A stretch of DNA of 64,000 nucleotides, from assembly GCA_003268905.1 (NCBI GenBank), contig QLTU01000004.1:1-64000 (forward strand). Direction: 5' to 3'. The notes under the pieces are model-generated. The model saw nothing but the letters and a program-made list of their open reading frames with translations. It was not told where the DNA came from and ran no database searches. Numbering within the stretch: the stretch's first letter is position 1; every line of letters begins with the position of its first letter. Source of the DNA: Acidovorax defluvii. Its GTDB lineage: Bacteria; Pseudomonadota; Gammaproteobacteria; Burkholderiales; Burkholderiaceae_C. Of the stretch, positions 46,391 through 55,866 are shown piece by piece. The position numbers and the translations under genes were made by a program.

Positions 46391-47497
46391 CTAGGCGGCC
46401 AGTTTCTGGCGCCGGGCCCGCACGGCGGCGGCCAGGCCTTCCAGCACCGGCAGCGTCTGCGCCAGGCTGATGCAGGCGTCCGTCACCGAAACCCCATGCT
46501 GCAGCGGCTGGCCGGGCACGATGTCCTGGCGGCCCTCTTGCAGGTGGCTTTCGATCATCAGGCCGGTGATGCGTGCGTCGCCCGCGGCAATTTGCTCGGA
46601 CACCTCGGCGGCCACCGTGATCTGGCGCTGGTGCTGCTTGCTGCTGTTGGCGTGGCTCACGTCAATCATCACCTGCGGGCGCAGCCCGGCGGCCTGCAGC
46701 ATGGCGCAGGCGGCGTCCACATCGGCCTTTTGATAGTTGGGCTGCTTGCCGCCGCGCAAAATAACGTGGCAGTCGTTGTTGCCGCGCGTCTCAAAAATGG
46801 CGGCCTGGCCCATCTTGGTCATGCCCATGAAAGCGTGCGATGCCTGCGCCGCCTGGATGGCGTCGCTGGCCACCTTCACGCCGCCATCGGTGCCGTTCTT
46901 GAAACCCACGGGGCACGACAGGCCGCTGGCGAGCTGGCGGTGGCTCTGGCTCTCGGTGGTGCGCGCACCAATGGCGCCCCAGCTCACCAGGTCGCTGATG
47001 AACTGCGGCGACAGCAGGTCGAGGAACTCGGTGCCCACCGGCAGGCCCACGGCCAGCACGTCCAGCAGCAGCTGGCGCGCCAGCTCCAGACCCTCGTTGA
47101 TGGCGAAGCTGCCATCCAGGCGCGGATCGTTGATGTAGCCCTTCCAGCCCACGGTGGTGCGCGGCTTTTCAAAATAGACGCGCATCACCACGATCAAATC
47201 GTTGCCCAGCGCATCGGCCTGGGCCTTGAGCGCATGCGCGTATTCCATGGCCTGGCCGTGGTCATGGATGGAGCAGGGCCCCACCACCACGATCAGCCGG
47301 TCGTCCTGCCCGTGCAGCACGCGCGAGAGGGCGGCGCGGCTCGATTCGACCAGCGCCTGCGCCGCATCGGGTGCGGGCAGCCACTCCTGCAGCAACGCAG
47401 GCGTAATCAGCGGGCGCACGGCCTTGATGCGCGTGTCGTCGATGCGCGTGGTGTCGTGCGTGGAAACGGGGGTGGCAGAGTGGTGTGCGTGGGTCAT
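46391..47497 (-). CDS. aroG: 3-deoxy-7-phosphoheptulonate synthase (DAHP synthase)
   Basis: 368 residues. It condenses phosphoenolpyruvate and erythrose 4-phosphate at the start of the shikimate pathway. Blocks: VVVGPCSIHDHGQAMEYA, MRVYFEKPRTTVGWKG, GARTTESQSHRQLASGLS, PVGFKNGTDG, and metal and substrate residues in HVILRGGKQPNY and MIDVSHANSSK. It is of the AroF/G/H type; which amino acid inhibits it cannot be read. The region 46116-46390 upstream of the sensor gene shows no gene and may hold its promoter. Confidence 0.93.
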   Translation of the reverse strand: MTHAHHSATPVSTHDTTRIDDTRIKAVRPLITPALLQEWLPAPDAAQALVESSRAALSRVLHGQDDRLIVVVGPCSIHDHGQAMEYAHALKAQADALGNDLIVVMRVYFEKPRTTVGWKGYINDPRLDGSFAINEGLELARQLLLDVLAVGLPVGTEFLDLLSPQFISDLVSWGAIGARTTESQSHRQLASGLSCPVGFKNGTDGGVKVASDAIQAAQASHAFMGMTKMGQAAIFETRGNNDCHVILRGGKQPNYQKADVDAACAMLQAAGLRPQVMIDVSHANSSKQHQRQITVAAEVSEQIAAGDARITGLMIESHLQEGRQDIVPGQPLQHGVSVTDACISLAQTLPVLEGLAAAVRARRQKLAA

Positions 47498-47555
47498 GGT
47501 GGCCCCGATTGTCGCGCCGCACCCTCACAGCACCCTGACGGCGCTGCCCAGCGCG

Positions 47556-48044
47556 TCAAAGTCTGCGAAACGACGCGTTTTGCCGCGACCAGTAACGCGA
47601 CTGCAGATGGTCCATGCGCACCTCGCCGCCCGCAGAGGGCGCATGCACAAAACGGCCCGCGCCCACGTAGATGCCCGCATGGGTGGGCGTGCGCCCCTTG
47701 CCAAACACCACCAGGTCGCCGGTGCGCAACTCGCCATTGGCAACCGGCTGGCCCCAGCCACTGAGCTGCGCCACGGTGCGCGGTGGCGCTGTGCCCACCC
47801 GGTGGCGGTAGACATAGCCGATGAGACCGCTGCAGTCAAAGCCCGAGTCCGGCGTGTTGCCGCCATAGCGGTAGGGCGTGCCCACCAGCCCCAGCGCGTG
47901 GATGGCGATGTCGTGCGCATGCTCGTCCGACAGCTGCGCTGCCGTGCCGCGCAACGGGGCCGAACGGGACGACGGCGGTGGGGTGCTGCAGCCGCTCAGC
48001 AGCAAGGCGGTAATGAGGGCGAAGCAAAGAGCAGGTGCGCGCAT
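47556..48044 (-). CDS. NlpC/P60 family (C40) lipoprotein peptidase
   Basis: 162 residues from ATG at 48044. The signal peptide ends in lipobox LLSGCS. The catalytic Cys is in DSGFDCSGLIGYVY (about residue 75), and the His is in PTHAGIYVGAG. It should cut peptidoglycan stem peptides from the outer membrane side. The ATG is chosen because the longer frame to 48164 has no signal-like start. Confidence 0.9.
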   Translation of the reverse strand: MRAPALCFALITALLLSGCSTPPPSSRSAPLRGTAAQLSDEHAHDIAIHALGLVGTPYRYGGNTPDSGFDCSGLIGYVYRHRVGTAPPRTVAQLSGWGQPVANGELRTGDLVVFGKGRTPTHAGIYVGAGRFVHAPSAGGEVRMDHLQSRYWSRQNASFRRL

Positions 48045-48233
48045 GGGTGCCGAGCGTAGCGGATGGGGCACGGGCTCGCAACCGCGGGCGCTGATACCTC
48101 TGCATGGCGCTGGGCGCCAACGGGGGCATTGACGGGCACTTGCCTTCCCCCTGGATGGGTGCAAAGCGTCACGGGCTTGTCACCCAATTTGCATACAATC
48201 GCAGCTTTTGTAGCCCTTTGAAACACCCACCCC

Positions 48234-50093
48234 ATGCAGCCCTTCACGTTGGCCTCTTTGCGCGCGCCCAGCCGTCTTTTCATCACCACGCTGCTCGCCA
48301 GTGCAGCGCTGGTTGCCTGCGGGGGCAGCGATGACGAGCCCCGCACCCCCGTGAGCCTGAAGCTGGAGAAAATCGGCAGCTTTGAGACCGGTATTTTTGG
48401 CAAGAGCGCGGCAGAGATTCCGGCGTTTGACGCCGCCTCCAGGCGTGCCTTCGTGGTCAATGCGCAGGCTGGAGCGGTGGACGTGCTGGACCTGAGCAAC
48501 CCCACGCAGCCCAAGCGCCTGGGGCAAATCAGCTCGGCGCAAGTTCTGCCGGGCTCCAGCATCAACAGCATTGCCGTGCACAGCGGTCTGGTGGCGGTGG
48601 CCATTCAGGCAGCCGTCAAAACCGACCCGGGCCGCATGGCGCTTTACCGTGCCAGCGACCTGCAACTCGTCAGCCAGGTGACCGTGGGCGCGCTGCCCGA
48701 CATGGTGACCTTCACCCCCGACGGCCGCACCGTGCTCGTTGCCAACGAAGGCGAGCCCAGCGACGACTACCAGATCGACCCCGAAGGCTCGGTCAGCATC
48801 ATTGATGTGGGCACGCCCCAGACCCCCGTGGTCAAGACCGCCGGCTTTGCCGCATTCAATGGCCAGGAGGCCGCACTGCGCGCCAAGGGCGTGCGCATTT
48901 ACGGCCCTGGTGCCACTACCGCCAAAGACATCGAGCCCGAATACATTGCCGTGGCGGCCGACGGCAAGACCGCCTGGGTCACGCTGCAAGAGAACAACGC
49001 CCTGGCCCGCATCGACATCGCCAGTGCCACGGTGAAAGACATCGCGCCGCTGGGGTACAAAGACCACGGGCTGGCCGCCAACGCACTCGACATCTCCGAC
49101 ACCGACCTGGCCGCCAACCTGCGCGCCTGGCCGGGCGTGCGCGGCCTGTATTTGCCCGACAGCGTGGCCAGCTACCAGGCCGGGGGTAAGACCTACCTGG
49201 TCACCGCCAACGAAGGCGATGCACGCGCCTGGGGTGAAGGCAACAGCGCCTACTGGACGGGCGATGCCAGCAAGGGTTTTGTGGAAGAGTTCCGCGTCAA
49301 GCACCTGATCAACAGCAAAGGCTGGTCGGGCCGCTCGGGCGATGACCTGGCGCCCCAGCTCAAGGCGCTGGCCGCCGGTGGCCTGCTCAACCCGGCGGTG
49401 TTTGGCTACTGCGGCGCGGTGGCGGGCAACCCCGGCAAATGCCGCGACGACGACCAGCTGGGCCGCCTGAACGTGTCCTGGACCCAGGGCTACCGCACCG
49501 ATGCCAGCGGCGCGCCCCTGAAATTCAATGCCGCCGGTGTGCAGGACGCGGCGGGCGACCGCCTGATGTACGACGCGCTCTATGCCTACGGTGGGCGCTC
49601 GTTTTCCATCTGGGGCGACGACGGCAAGCTGGTCTGGGATTCGGGCGCCGAAATTGAAAAATTCATCGCCAGCGACGCCTGCCAGGCCGGCGCACAGCGC
49701 AACATCCCCTGCAAAACCTTCTTCAACTCCAACCACGAAGAAGGCGGCACGCTGGACAACCGCAGCGACAACAAGGGCCCCGAGCCCGAAGGCGTTGCCT
49801 TGGGCCGCATTGGTGCCAAAACCTTTGCCTTCATTGGGCTGGAACGCATGGGCGGCGTGCTGGTGTATGACATCACCTCTCCCACAGCCCCCGTGCGCGT
49901 GGATTACCTGAACACCCGCAACGACTGGACCACCAAGAGCCCCGCAGCGGTGTTGGCCCAGGTGGGCGACCTGGGCCCCGAGGGCCTGGTCTTCATCCCC
50001 GCCAGCGACTCGCCCAATGGCAAACCGCTGTTGCTGGTGGGCTATGAAGTCCGCGGCAGCACAGCGGTGATCCAGCTCAACCTGGCGTATTGA
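48234..50093 (+). CDS. choice-of-anchor I family lipoprotein (beta-propeller, alkaline-phosphatase-like)
   Basis: 619 residues. Signal peptide with lipobox LVACG (about residues 26-30). Repeated blade motifs such as RRAFVVNAQAGAVDVLDLSN and VLVANEGEPSDDY fit the surface-exposed propeller of the choice-of-anchor I group. The mature protein is likely on the outer membrane or periplasmic. A role in phosphate release or metal binding is only inferred. A hairpin follows the stop. Confidence 0.82.
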   Translation: MQPFTLASLRAPSRLFITTLLASAALVACGGSDDEPRTPVSLKLEKIGSFETGIFGKSAAEIPAFDAASRRAFVVNAQAGAVDVLDLSNPTQPKRLGQISSAQVLPGSSINSIAVHSGLVAVAIQAAVKTDPGRMALYRASDLQLVSQVTVGALPDMVTFTPDGRTVLVANEGEPSDDYQIDPEGSVSIIDVGTPQTPVVKTAGFAAFNGQEAALRAKGVRIYGPGATTAKDIEPEYIAVAADGKTAWVTLQENNALARIDIASATVKDIAPLGYKDHGLAANALDISDTDLAANLRAWPGVRGLYLPDSVASYQAGGKTYLVTANEGDARAWGEGNSAYWTGDASKGFVEEFRVKHLINSKGWSGRSGDDLAPQLKALAAGGLLNPAVFGYCGAVAGNPGKCRDDDQLGRLNVSWTQGYRTDASGAPLKFNAAGVQDAAGDRLMYDALYAYGGRSFSIWGDDGKLVWDSGAEIEKFIASDACQAGAQRNIPCKTFFNSNHEEGGTLDNRSDNKGPEPEGVALGRIGAKTFAFIGLERMGGVLVYDITSPTAPVRVDYLNTRNDWTTKSPAAVLAQVGDLGPEGLVFIPASDSPNGKPLLLVGYEVRGSTAVIQLNLAY

Positions 50094-50107
50094 GCCCGCA
50101 TTCATCC

Positions 50108-50150
50108 CGGTTCCGTGGTGCAGCAACGCCACGGGCCGGGGACGCCTTTT
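50108..50150 (+). terminator. probable intrinsic terminator
   Basis: CCCGGTTCCGTGG pairs imperfectly with CCACGGGCCGGG, and a short CTTTT follows. It sits 15 bases after the stop of the upstream lipoprotein gene. Confidence 0.55.
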
Positions 50151-50159
50151 CAAGAGCAA

Positions 50160-50215
50160 AAATGGGTTCTAGCCCTTTATGAATAAGCGCTAACAGCTAT
50201 TAATATGATAGCTTA
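50160..50215 (-). repeat. dispersed intergenic repeat (copy 10)
   Basis: GTTCTAGCCCTTTATGAATA and AGCGCTAACAGCTATTAATA match the family, with one changed arm. It lies between two converging genes. Confidence 0.8.
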
Positions 50216-50237
50216 TCAACCCGCTGGACCGGAGCAT

Positions 50238-52163
50238 TCAGTTCATCCAGCGGTCTGCGCGGTGTTCTTGCTGAAACGCCAGAAACTGCTGTGCCGGCAT
50301 GGGCCGTGCAAACACATAGCCTTGCAAAATGTCGCAGCCCTGCCCGATGAGGTGGTCTGCCTGCTCGCGTGTCTCCACGCCTTCGGCCGTGACCTGCAGC
50401 CCCAGGCCATGCGCCAGCGCCACGATGGCAGTGACGATGGTGCGGCTGTTTTCTTGCTGGGGCAGGTCTTTGACAAAGCTGCGGTCAATCTTGAGCCGCT
50501 GCATTGGCAACTGCCGCAGGTACGCCAGTGACGAGTAGCCGGTGCCGAAATCGTCAATGGCCAGGTGGATGCCCAGCTGGCTCAGGCGGTGCAGGGTGTG
50601 CGCACCGGCCTCCATGTTGTCCATCAGCACGGTTTCGGTGAGTTCGATTTCGAGCAGGTGGGCGGGCAGGCCCTCTTCGCGCAGGATGTCCATCACGCGC
50701 TCCAGAAACTGCGGGTCGCCCAACTGCCGTGCCGAGATGTTGACCGACACCCGGAGCGGCCCGCCCGCCTGCCACCGGGCGGCATCGCGGCAGGCCGTGC
50801 GCATCACCCAGTAGCCCAGCGCAACGATCAGGCCGCAGTCTTCTGCCACCGAAATCGCCTCCATCGGGGACACGTTGCCCAGCTCGGCATGGGTCCAGCG
50901 CAGCAAGGCTTCTGCGCCCATCAAAGACGCATCGGCGGCCGAAATCAGGGGCTGGTAGTGCATCGACAGCCCGTCGCCATGCTCCAGCTCGGCGCGCAGC
51001 GCGATTTCGATGGCGTAGCGCCGCGCCGCGGCCTGGTTCATGGATGCCTCAAAGCGCACGTAGCGGTTCTTGCCCATTTCTTTGGCGCGGTACATGGCGG
51101 TGTCGGCATTGCTGATGAGGCCGTCGATGTCAGAGGCATCCTCGGGAAAGGTGGCCACGCCCGCGCTGCAGGTCACGTTCACCTCTTGTCCCCCTTCGGT
51201 GTAGGGGGCCTGAAAGACGTTGATGATCCGTTGGCCGTATTTCTGCAGCGCCGCGTCGTCCATGTCGAACCGCAGGATCAGTGCGAACTCGTCGCCACCC
51301 AGGCGTGCAATGGCGTCGGTGCCGCGCACCACCGACTGCAGGCGGCGGGCCACCTGGCGCAGCAGGCCGTCGCCTGCGGCGTGGCCGAAGGTGTCGTTGT
51401 GGGTCTTGAAATTGTCCAGATCGATATAGACCAGCGCCACCCTGCCGTGCAGCTGAACCGCGCGCCGCATTTCAGCAGCAAGCCGCTCGTTGAAGGCGTG
51501 CCGGTTGCCGACGCCCGTGACGGCATCGGTGTGGGCCAGGGACTGCAGGCGGTTTTCGGCATCGCGCACTGCGGTACGGCTTCGCAGCACCATCGCGGTG
51601 GCCATGCCCATCACGCCTGCGGCAATCAGCAGGGCACTGAGAAAGCGGATGGCCAGGTTCTGGTAGACCGCGCTCATCGACTTGCGGATGTAAAGCGTGC
51701 CGCCCACCGCCGAGGGCGCCACGATGGGCTGGACGATCTCCAGGGTGCGCAGCCCTGCGCGCTCGGAGGCGTCGTCCATGCCCAGCTCGAAAACGGTGGT
51801 CGGAAAGCCCGGATCACGCTCGCGTACATAGTGCGCCAGCAGGACCCCGTCCGAGTCGTACACGCCAGCGCCCATCACCATGGGGGACGACCTCAGGGCG
51901 CCGAGCATTTCCTTGGCGGTTTGCGTGTCGCGGAACACCACCGCTGCAGAGATGTTGTCCGCCACGATAGCCGCCTCCACCCGGCTGTCTTGCAGCATGG
52001 TGGTGCGGGTGCTCCAGTAGTCGATGCCGGTGATGGCCAGCACCATTGTCAGCAGCGCCAGCCCGGCAGCCAGCAGGCTGGTGAAAGCCAGCCGCGAAGA
52101 CAGCGCGGTCTGTGACGGGCCCGGCGCCTGTTGCGGCTGCGGGTTGTTGGCCTGGGTATTCAT
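50238..52163 (-). CDS. membrane GGDEF-EAL protein with periplasmic CHASE8-like sensor
   Basis: 641 residues. The first helix is near 25-47, the periplasmic sensor (about 50-165) is CHASE8/YfiN-like, the second helix is near 170-192, then GGDEF (ARLGGDEFALIL, with RxxD as RGTD) and EAL (GAEALLRW, IELTETVL, IDDFGTGYSS, EGVET). All catalytic residues are intact, so it may switch between making and degrading cyclic di-GMP. The start overlaps the yfiR-like stop by four bases. It takes the place of YfiN, with an added EAL domain. Confidence 0.9.
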   Translation of the reverse strand: MNTQANNPQPQQAPGPSQTALSSRLAFTSLLAAGLALLTMVLAITGIDYWSTRTTMLQDSRVEAAIVADNISAAVVFRDTQTAKEMLGALRSSPMVMGAGVYDSDGVLLAHYVRERDPGFPTTVFELGMDDASERAGLRTLEIVQPIVAPSAVGGTLYIRKSMSAVYQNLAIRFLSALLIAAGVMGMATAMVLRSRTAVRDAENRLQSLAHTDAVTGVGNRHAFNERLAAEMRRAVQLHGRVALVYIDLDNFKTHNDTFGHAAGDGLLRQVARRLQSVVRGTDAIARLGGDEFALILRFDMDDAALQKYGQRIINVFQAPYTEGGQEVNVTCSAGVATFPEDASDIDGLISNADTAMYRAKEMGKNRYVRFEASMNQAAARRYAIEIALRAELEHGDGLSMHYQPLISAADASLMGAEALLRWTHAELGNVSPMEAISVAEDCGLIVALGYWVMRTACRDAARWQAGGPLRVSVNISARQLGDPQFLERVMDILREEGLPAHLLEIELTETVLMDNMEAGAHTLHRLSQLGIHLAIDDFGTGYSSLAYLRQLPMQRLKIDRSFVKDLPQQENSRTIVTAIVALAHGLGLQVTAEGVETREQADHLIGQGCDILQGYVFARPMPAQQFLAFQQEHRADRWMN

Positions 52164-52720
52164 TTGCCTGCCTTGGCCAGCCGCAGCAGCCTGGAACTTA
52201 CGGTAAGGCCCGCCTTGGACGCCGCGCTGGCGCTGATGCCAAAGACAATGTGCCCGTCCTGCTGGCTCAGCGTGATCATGATCTCGGGGCTGGCAAAGGT
52301 CATTTCATCGGCAATCGTCAGGATGCCGTGCCCGGCTGGCATGGATTGCAGCGCGCGCAGCATGGGTTCCACGTCGGCATTGTGAAAAACAGCCACCCGG
52401 CACTTGTGCAGTGCACCGAGGTCCAGCAGCCTCACCTGGACAGGCTGGCCCTTGCGTGCGGGTTTGCCTTCCAGGGCGCTCAGCGGTCTTTTCAGGGGGC
52501 TGAAGGGCGAAACACAAATGCTCCAGTCGCGGCTGGCAACGGCTTCGTTCTCGGGCCATTCGATGAACTGGATGAAGTTAAAGACATAGGCAGCCTTCAG
52601 ATCGAGCTCTTCAACCAATGCATCGGCGCGGGCCCCCGTGCCGCAGCACAGCGCCCACAGCCCGATCAGGAGCGTGTTGCGCAGGCGCATGGCTATTGGT
52701 GTCGGTTTGGGTGTCGGCAT
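52160..52720 (-). CDS. YfiR-like periplasmic protein (DUF4154)
   Basis: 186 residues from ATG at 52720, or 176 from 52690. A signal peptide (MRLRNTLLIGLWALC, cleaved after GARA) precedes the DUF4154 domain: LDLKAAYVFNFIQFIEWP, then ICVSPFSPL, CRVAVFHNADV and a C-terminal GLTVSSRLLRLA. YfiR represses the diguanylate cyclase YfiN from the periplasm, and its two visible Cys (ICV and HKC) may form the redox-sensing disulfide. Both neighbours overlap or nearly touch, so this is one operon. Confidence 0.85.
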   Translation of the reverse strand: MPTPKPTPIAMRLRNTLLIGLWALCCGTGARADALVEELDLKAAYVFNFIQFIEWPENEAVASRDWSICVSPFSPLKRPLSALEGKPARKGQPVQVRLLDLGALHKCRVAVFHNADVEPMLRALQSMPAGHGILTIADEMTFASPEIMITLSQQDGHIVFGISASAASKAGLTVSSRLLRLAKAGK

Positions 52721-52725
52721 GGCTC

Positions 52726-54738
52726 TCAAAACGCGTAGGTCAGTTTTACGCGGTAGGTCCGGCCGTCCTGCGCAATGGAGTCCTCGCGGATCTCGTACGA
52801 GGCGGGGTCTGCGTTGCGGCGGTTGAACAGGTTGTACACACCCACCGACACATCCACATCCGCAATGCGTGCGGAATAGGTGAGGTTGGTGCGAATGTTG
52901 GCTGGCAGGCGTGCGTGTTGCAAGGTTCGGCGCGAGCCGACGCCGATCACCTCGACCGCGTAGCGGCCCGATTGCCAGCCCAACCCGGCAGGGGACCGCA
53001 CAGAGTCCGACCACTGCAGCTTGAGCAAATGCTCGGGAGAGTGCGTCAGCCCGGTGTCTGCCACGGTGTCGCGCAGCTTTTGCCTGCCATAGACTGCGCG
53101 CACGCGCGCGCCACCGTCCAGGCGGTGATCTACCGCGGCCTCCAGGCCCTGCATATGCACCCGGCCTGCGTTGGTGAAGGTGTACCGGTCTGGCTGGTGG
53201 GCGTTACCCAGGGAAATCAGGTTGGTCACGTTGGACCGGAACACCGTCAGCAGCATGCGGCTTGCGCCCGTGGGGGCGTGTTCCAGCGCCAGCTCGGTGG
53301 TGCGCACACGCTCGGATCGCAGGGCGACCGTGTCCACCACGCCACCGGGGGTGTCAACGCGGTAGTCACGCTCGTAGGCGTTGGGGGGGCGGTAGGCGGT
53401 GCCATGCAGCACCTTGATGGCGGTGGTGGGGTTCCACCAGTACACCAGGCCCAGCCGAGGGTTCACAGAGCCCTTGCTGCCCGACTGCCGCCCCCAGCGC
53501 AGACCGGCGTGCAGCGTGAGATCGGGGCGAAGCGCAAACTCGTCCTGAACAAAAATGCCCAGGGCATCGCCGGTGCGGCGGGCGTCCAGGTTGTCTGTCC
53601 GTGGCTCCAGATCGAAATTGAGCTGATCGATGCGCGTGTCACGCCGGTAGTCCACGCCCCACGAAAGCTTGTGGCGTGCCAGTGCCGTGCTGACCCATTG
53701 CCACTCGGTTGCCCACCACTGCCCGGTTCCCACATCGCGGTTCACCGTGAGGGGCGGGTAGTCGTAGACATAGTCGCCCACGTATTCGTAGCGGCCCGCA
53801 TGGACCCGGCCGGTCAACGCCAGGGACGGCCGCACCTGGGTGGTGTATTCGGCCGCCAGGCGCGTGGTGGTGTCGGTCAGCCGTGAGCGCGGGTCGTTGA
53901 ACACCTGGGAGTAGGCCGCCGTGGGCATGCCTTTGTTGCGCTCGCCATGCGCCAGCGTCAACGTCAAACCGTTCTGGTGCATCCGGGCAAACAGCTGGGT
54001 GCTGCGATCAAAATCCAGCCCCTGGGCCACGCCGTTGTGGGTCGATGGCGTGTCGTAAGAGGGGTAATACTGGTCTGCCCCGCGCGTGGTGGCGCGTGTC
54101 ACGGCAATCAGCCAGTCGCCCCCGTGGGCGTCAACCGTTCCCAGCGAAAACCGCAGCTTGGCGCTGCCGTGGCTGCCGGCCTCGGCGCTCACCTGCGGCC
54201 CGGCCAGCTGGCGGCCGTTGCGCGTGATGACATTGATGACGCCAAAGAACGCATTGGCGCCATACACCGCCGACCCGGGCCCGGGCACAAACTCCACCCG
54301 GTCCACCAGATCCAGGTCGATCGGAAAATCCGTGCCGATGGTCGCCTGATCGTAGAGGTTGTCGTTGAATCGCACCCCGTTGACCAGCAGCAGCACGCGG
54401 GTGTTGTAGTCGCCCGGTGTGGCAAACCCCCGGGTGCCCAGGTAGTGGTAAGTGCGGTCGTACGACACATGCAGCCCGCGCATGCTGCCCAGCACCTCGG
54501 AAAGGTTGCGGTAGCCAAAAAGCCGGATGTCGTCGGCGGTGACCACGCTCACGGTGGCGGGCGCTTCGAGGGCCGTTTGCGCATACCGGCTGGCCGTGGT
54601 GACCTGCAGCTGCATGAGCTGCTCCAGCGGCAAGTCGGCCATGTTTGGTTGCGCATGGGCGTGGGTCATCCAGACGCAGAGCAGCCAAAGCGCTGTTTGT
54701 CGTGGCCACTGTGGCGGGACGTCGGAACCTTGTTTCAT
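52726..54738 (-). CDS. TonB-dependent receptor
   Basis: 670 residues. The signal peptide ends near HAHAQPN. The plug domain has APATVSVVTADDIRLFGY, NLSEVLGSMRG and VEFVPGPGSAVYG; the 22-strand barrel follows, and the last residue is Phe (VKLTYAF). A TonB box was not clearly seen (candidate LQVTTASRY). The ligand is unknown. Genes of this kind beside yfiR may feed outer-membrane status to cyclic di-GMP signalling. Its stop lies 5 bases before the yfiR-like start. Confidence 0.9.
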   Translation of the reverse strand: MKQGSDVPPQWPRQTALWLLCVWMTHAHAQPNMADLPLEQLMQLQVTTASRYAQTALEAPATVSVVTADDIRLFGYRNLSEVLGSMRGLHVSYDRTYHYLGTRGFATPGDYNTRVLLLVNGVRFNDNLYDQATIGTDFPIDLDLVDRVEFVPGPGSAVYGANAFFGVINVITRNGRQLAGPQVSAEAGSHGSAKLRFSLGTVDAHGGDWLIAVTRATTRGADQYYPSYDTPSTHNGVAQGLDFDRSTQLFARMHQNGLTLTLAHGERNKGMPTAAYSQVFNDPRSRLTDTTTRLAAEYTTQVRPSLALTGRVHAGRYEYVGDYVYDYPPLTVNRDVGTGQWWATEWQWVSTALARHKLSWGVDYRRDTRIDQLNFDLEPRTDNLDARRTGDALGIFVQDEFALRPDLTLHAGLRWGRQSGSKGSVNPRLGLVYWWNPTTAIKVLHGTAYRPPNAYERDYRVDTPGGVVDTVALRSERVRTTELALEHAPTGASRMLLTVFRSNVTNLISLGNAHQPDRYTFTNAGRVHMQGLEAAVDHRLDGGARVRAVYGRQKLRDTVADTGLTHSPEHLLKLQWSDSVRSPAGLGWQSGRYAVEVIGVGSRRTLQHARLPANIRTNLTYSARIADVDVSVGVYNLFNRRNADPASYEIREDSIAQDGRTYRVKLTYAF

Positions 54739-55132
54739 GGGAGGCAGAACGGGCTGGCGTGGCTGGCGGGCGCTGGTTCAGGCCACCGTTGGCCGGCGGC
54801 AGATTGTGTGAATTGTTACGATAACTTTACAAATTGTATCTAATTGGCTGAAAAAACCAAAACATGAATTGTTAATGGACGTTTGTTCAACCCGGCAAAT
54901 GGACCCATTCAGGAATCATTGGCCGCGACACGGCGCAGCTCTGCCTCACGGACCTGGGCGTCGCGCCGGTGTTGGGTTGTGTGGGATTTCATTGGTCCGG
55001 GCAACCGCCCCGGCGTTCCACCGCACGGGGCGACTGGTGCACACCTGCAGGTAGGGCCGTCTCCGCTCAGGCGTGGAGCGGCAAGCCCCTGCTGGCGCAG
55101 CAAATGGTGCTGCGCCTGACTGTCTTACTGCC
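54739..55132. other. 394-base stretch with AT-rich promoter region
   Basis: 54805-54880 is markedly AT-rich (for example GATAACTTTACAAATTGTAT) and probably holds the promoter of the receptor operon; a Fur or other operator could not be assigned. A frame from 54869 overlaps GC-rich DNA and does not look like a gene. Confidence 0.5.
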
Positions 55133-55714
55133 TTAACGTCCCAGCGGCGCCACGCCGATCAGCCAGACATGCGCCCAGAACGCAAAGCCTGCCCACGCGG
55201 CCGTTCCCACCACCACGGCAATGCCCGTGCCTGCCGCCGTGGCGGGCGCGTACACCGAGTTTTGCGCACGGTCGCGCTGGCGCGCAGCGCGAAAGTCAAG
55301 CACTGCCCACAGCAGGAAAGCGCCAAACAGCACCACATCGGCCAGGTTGCCGTTGGAGATCAGGTGCGCCAGCGCCCACACCTTCACGCTCAGCACCATG
55401 GGGTGGTGCAGCCGGGCCTTGAACACGTTGCGCGGCACATAGGCGGCGGCCAGCAGCACAAAGGCGATCAGCGTGAGCAGCGACGCCGCATGGCGCATGC
55501 CCACGGGTGGATTCCACAGCACCACGGGCTGCTGGCGCGCCAGGCCGTAGCCCCAGACCACCAGCACCAGGCCCACCACCGAAGCCACCGAGTACAGCCC
55601 CTTCCAGGCGCCTTCGCCCAGGCGGGCCCGCATCTGCGTGCGCCAGCCATCGGCCACGATGCGCACCGAATGCACGCCCAGAAACAGCACCAAACCAAGA
55701 ACCAGATACGACAT
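55133..55714 (-). CDS. NnrU family integral membrane protein
   Basis: 193 residues with five to six helices. The NnrU pattern includes LGVHSVRIVADGWR, LYSVASVVGLVLVVWGY and HHPMVLSVKVWALAHLISNGN. NnrU was named for nitrite/nitric-oxide reduction regulons; the function is unsettled. It has no denitrification neighbours here. Confidence 0.85.
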   Translation of the reverse strand: MSYLVLGLVLFLGVHSVRIVADGWRTQMRARLGEGAWKGLYSVASVVGLVLVVWGYGLARQQPVVLWNPPVGMRHAASLLTLIAFVLLAAAYVPRNVFKARLHHPMVLSVKVWALAHLISNGNLADVVLFGAFLLWAVLDFRAARQRDRAQNSVYAPATAAGTGIAVVVGTAAWAGFAFWAHVWLIGVAPLGR

Positions 55715-55781
55715 GAAAGTCCTTTTGTGGGGAAAGATGGCGCGATTATGGGCAAGGGCGGTGGAAAACCCGATTTAGGAG

Positions 55782-55848
55782 CAAAAAAGACCTGTAGCCC
55801 TTAACGGATAAGCGCTAACAGCTATAAAAATAATAGTAAATGAGCCCA
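55782..55848 (-). repeat. dispersed intergenic repeat (copy 11)
   Basis: CCTGTAGCCCTTAACGGATA and AGCGCTAACAGCTATAAAAA match the family. It is closest to copy 10. Confidence 0.8.
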
Positions 55849-55866
55849 GCGCCGGGGCATGGGGGC

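Noticed and set aside
54869-55132. Small gene between the TonB receptor and nnrU
   Set aside because: Overlapping frames with no ribosome site and no recognisable protein.
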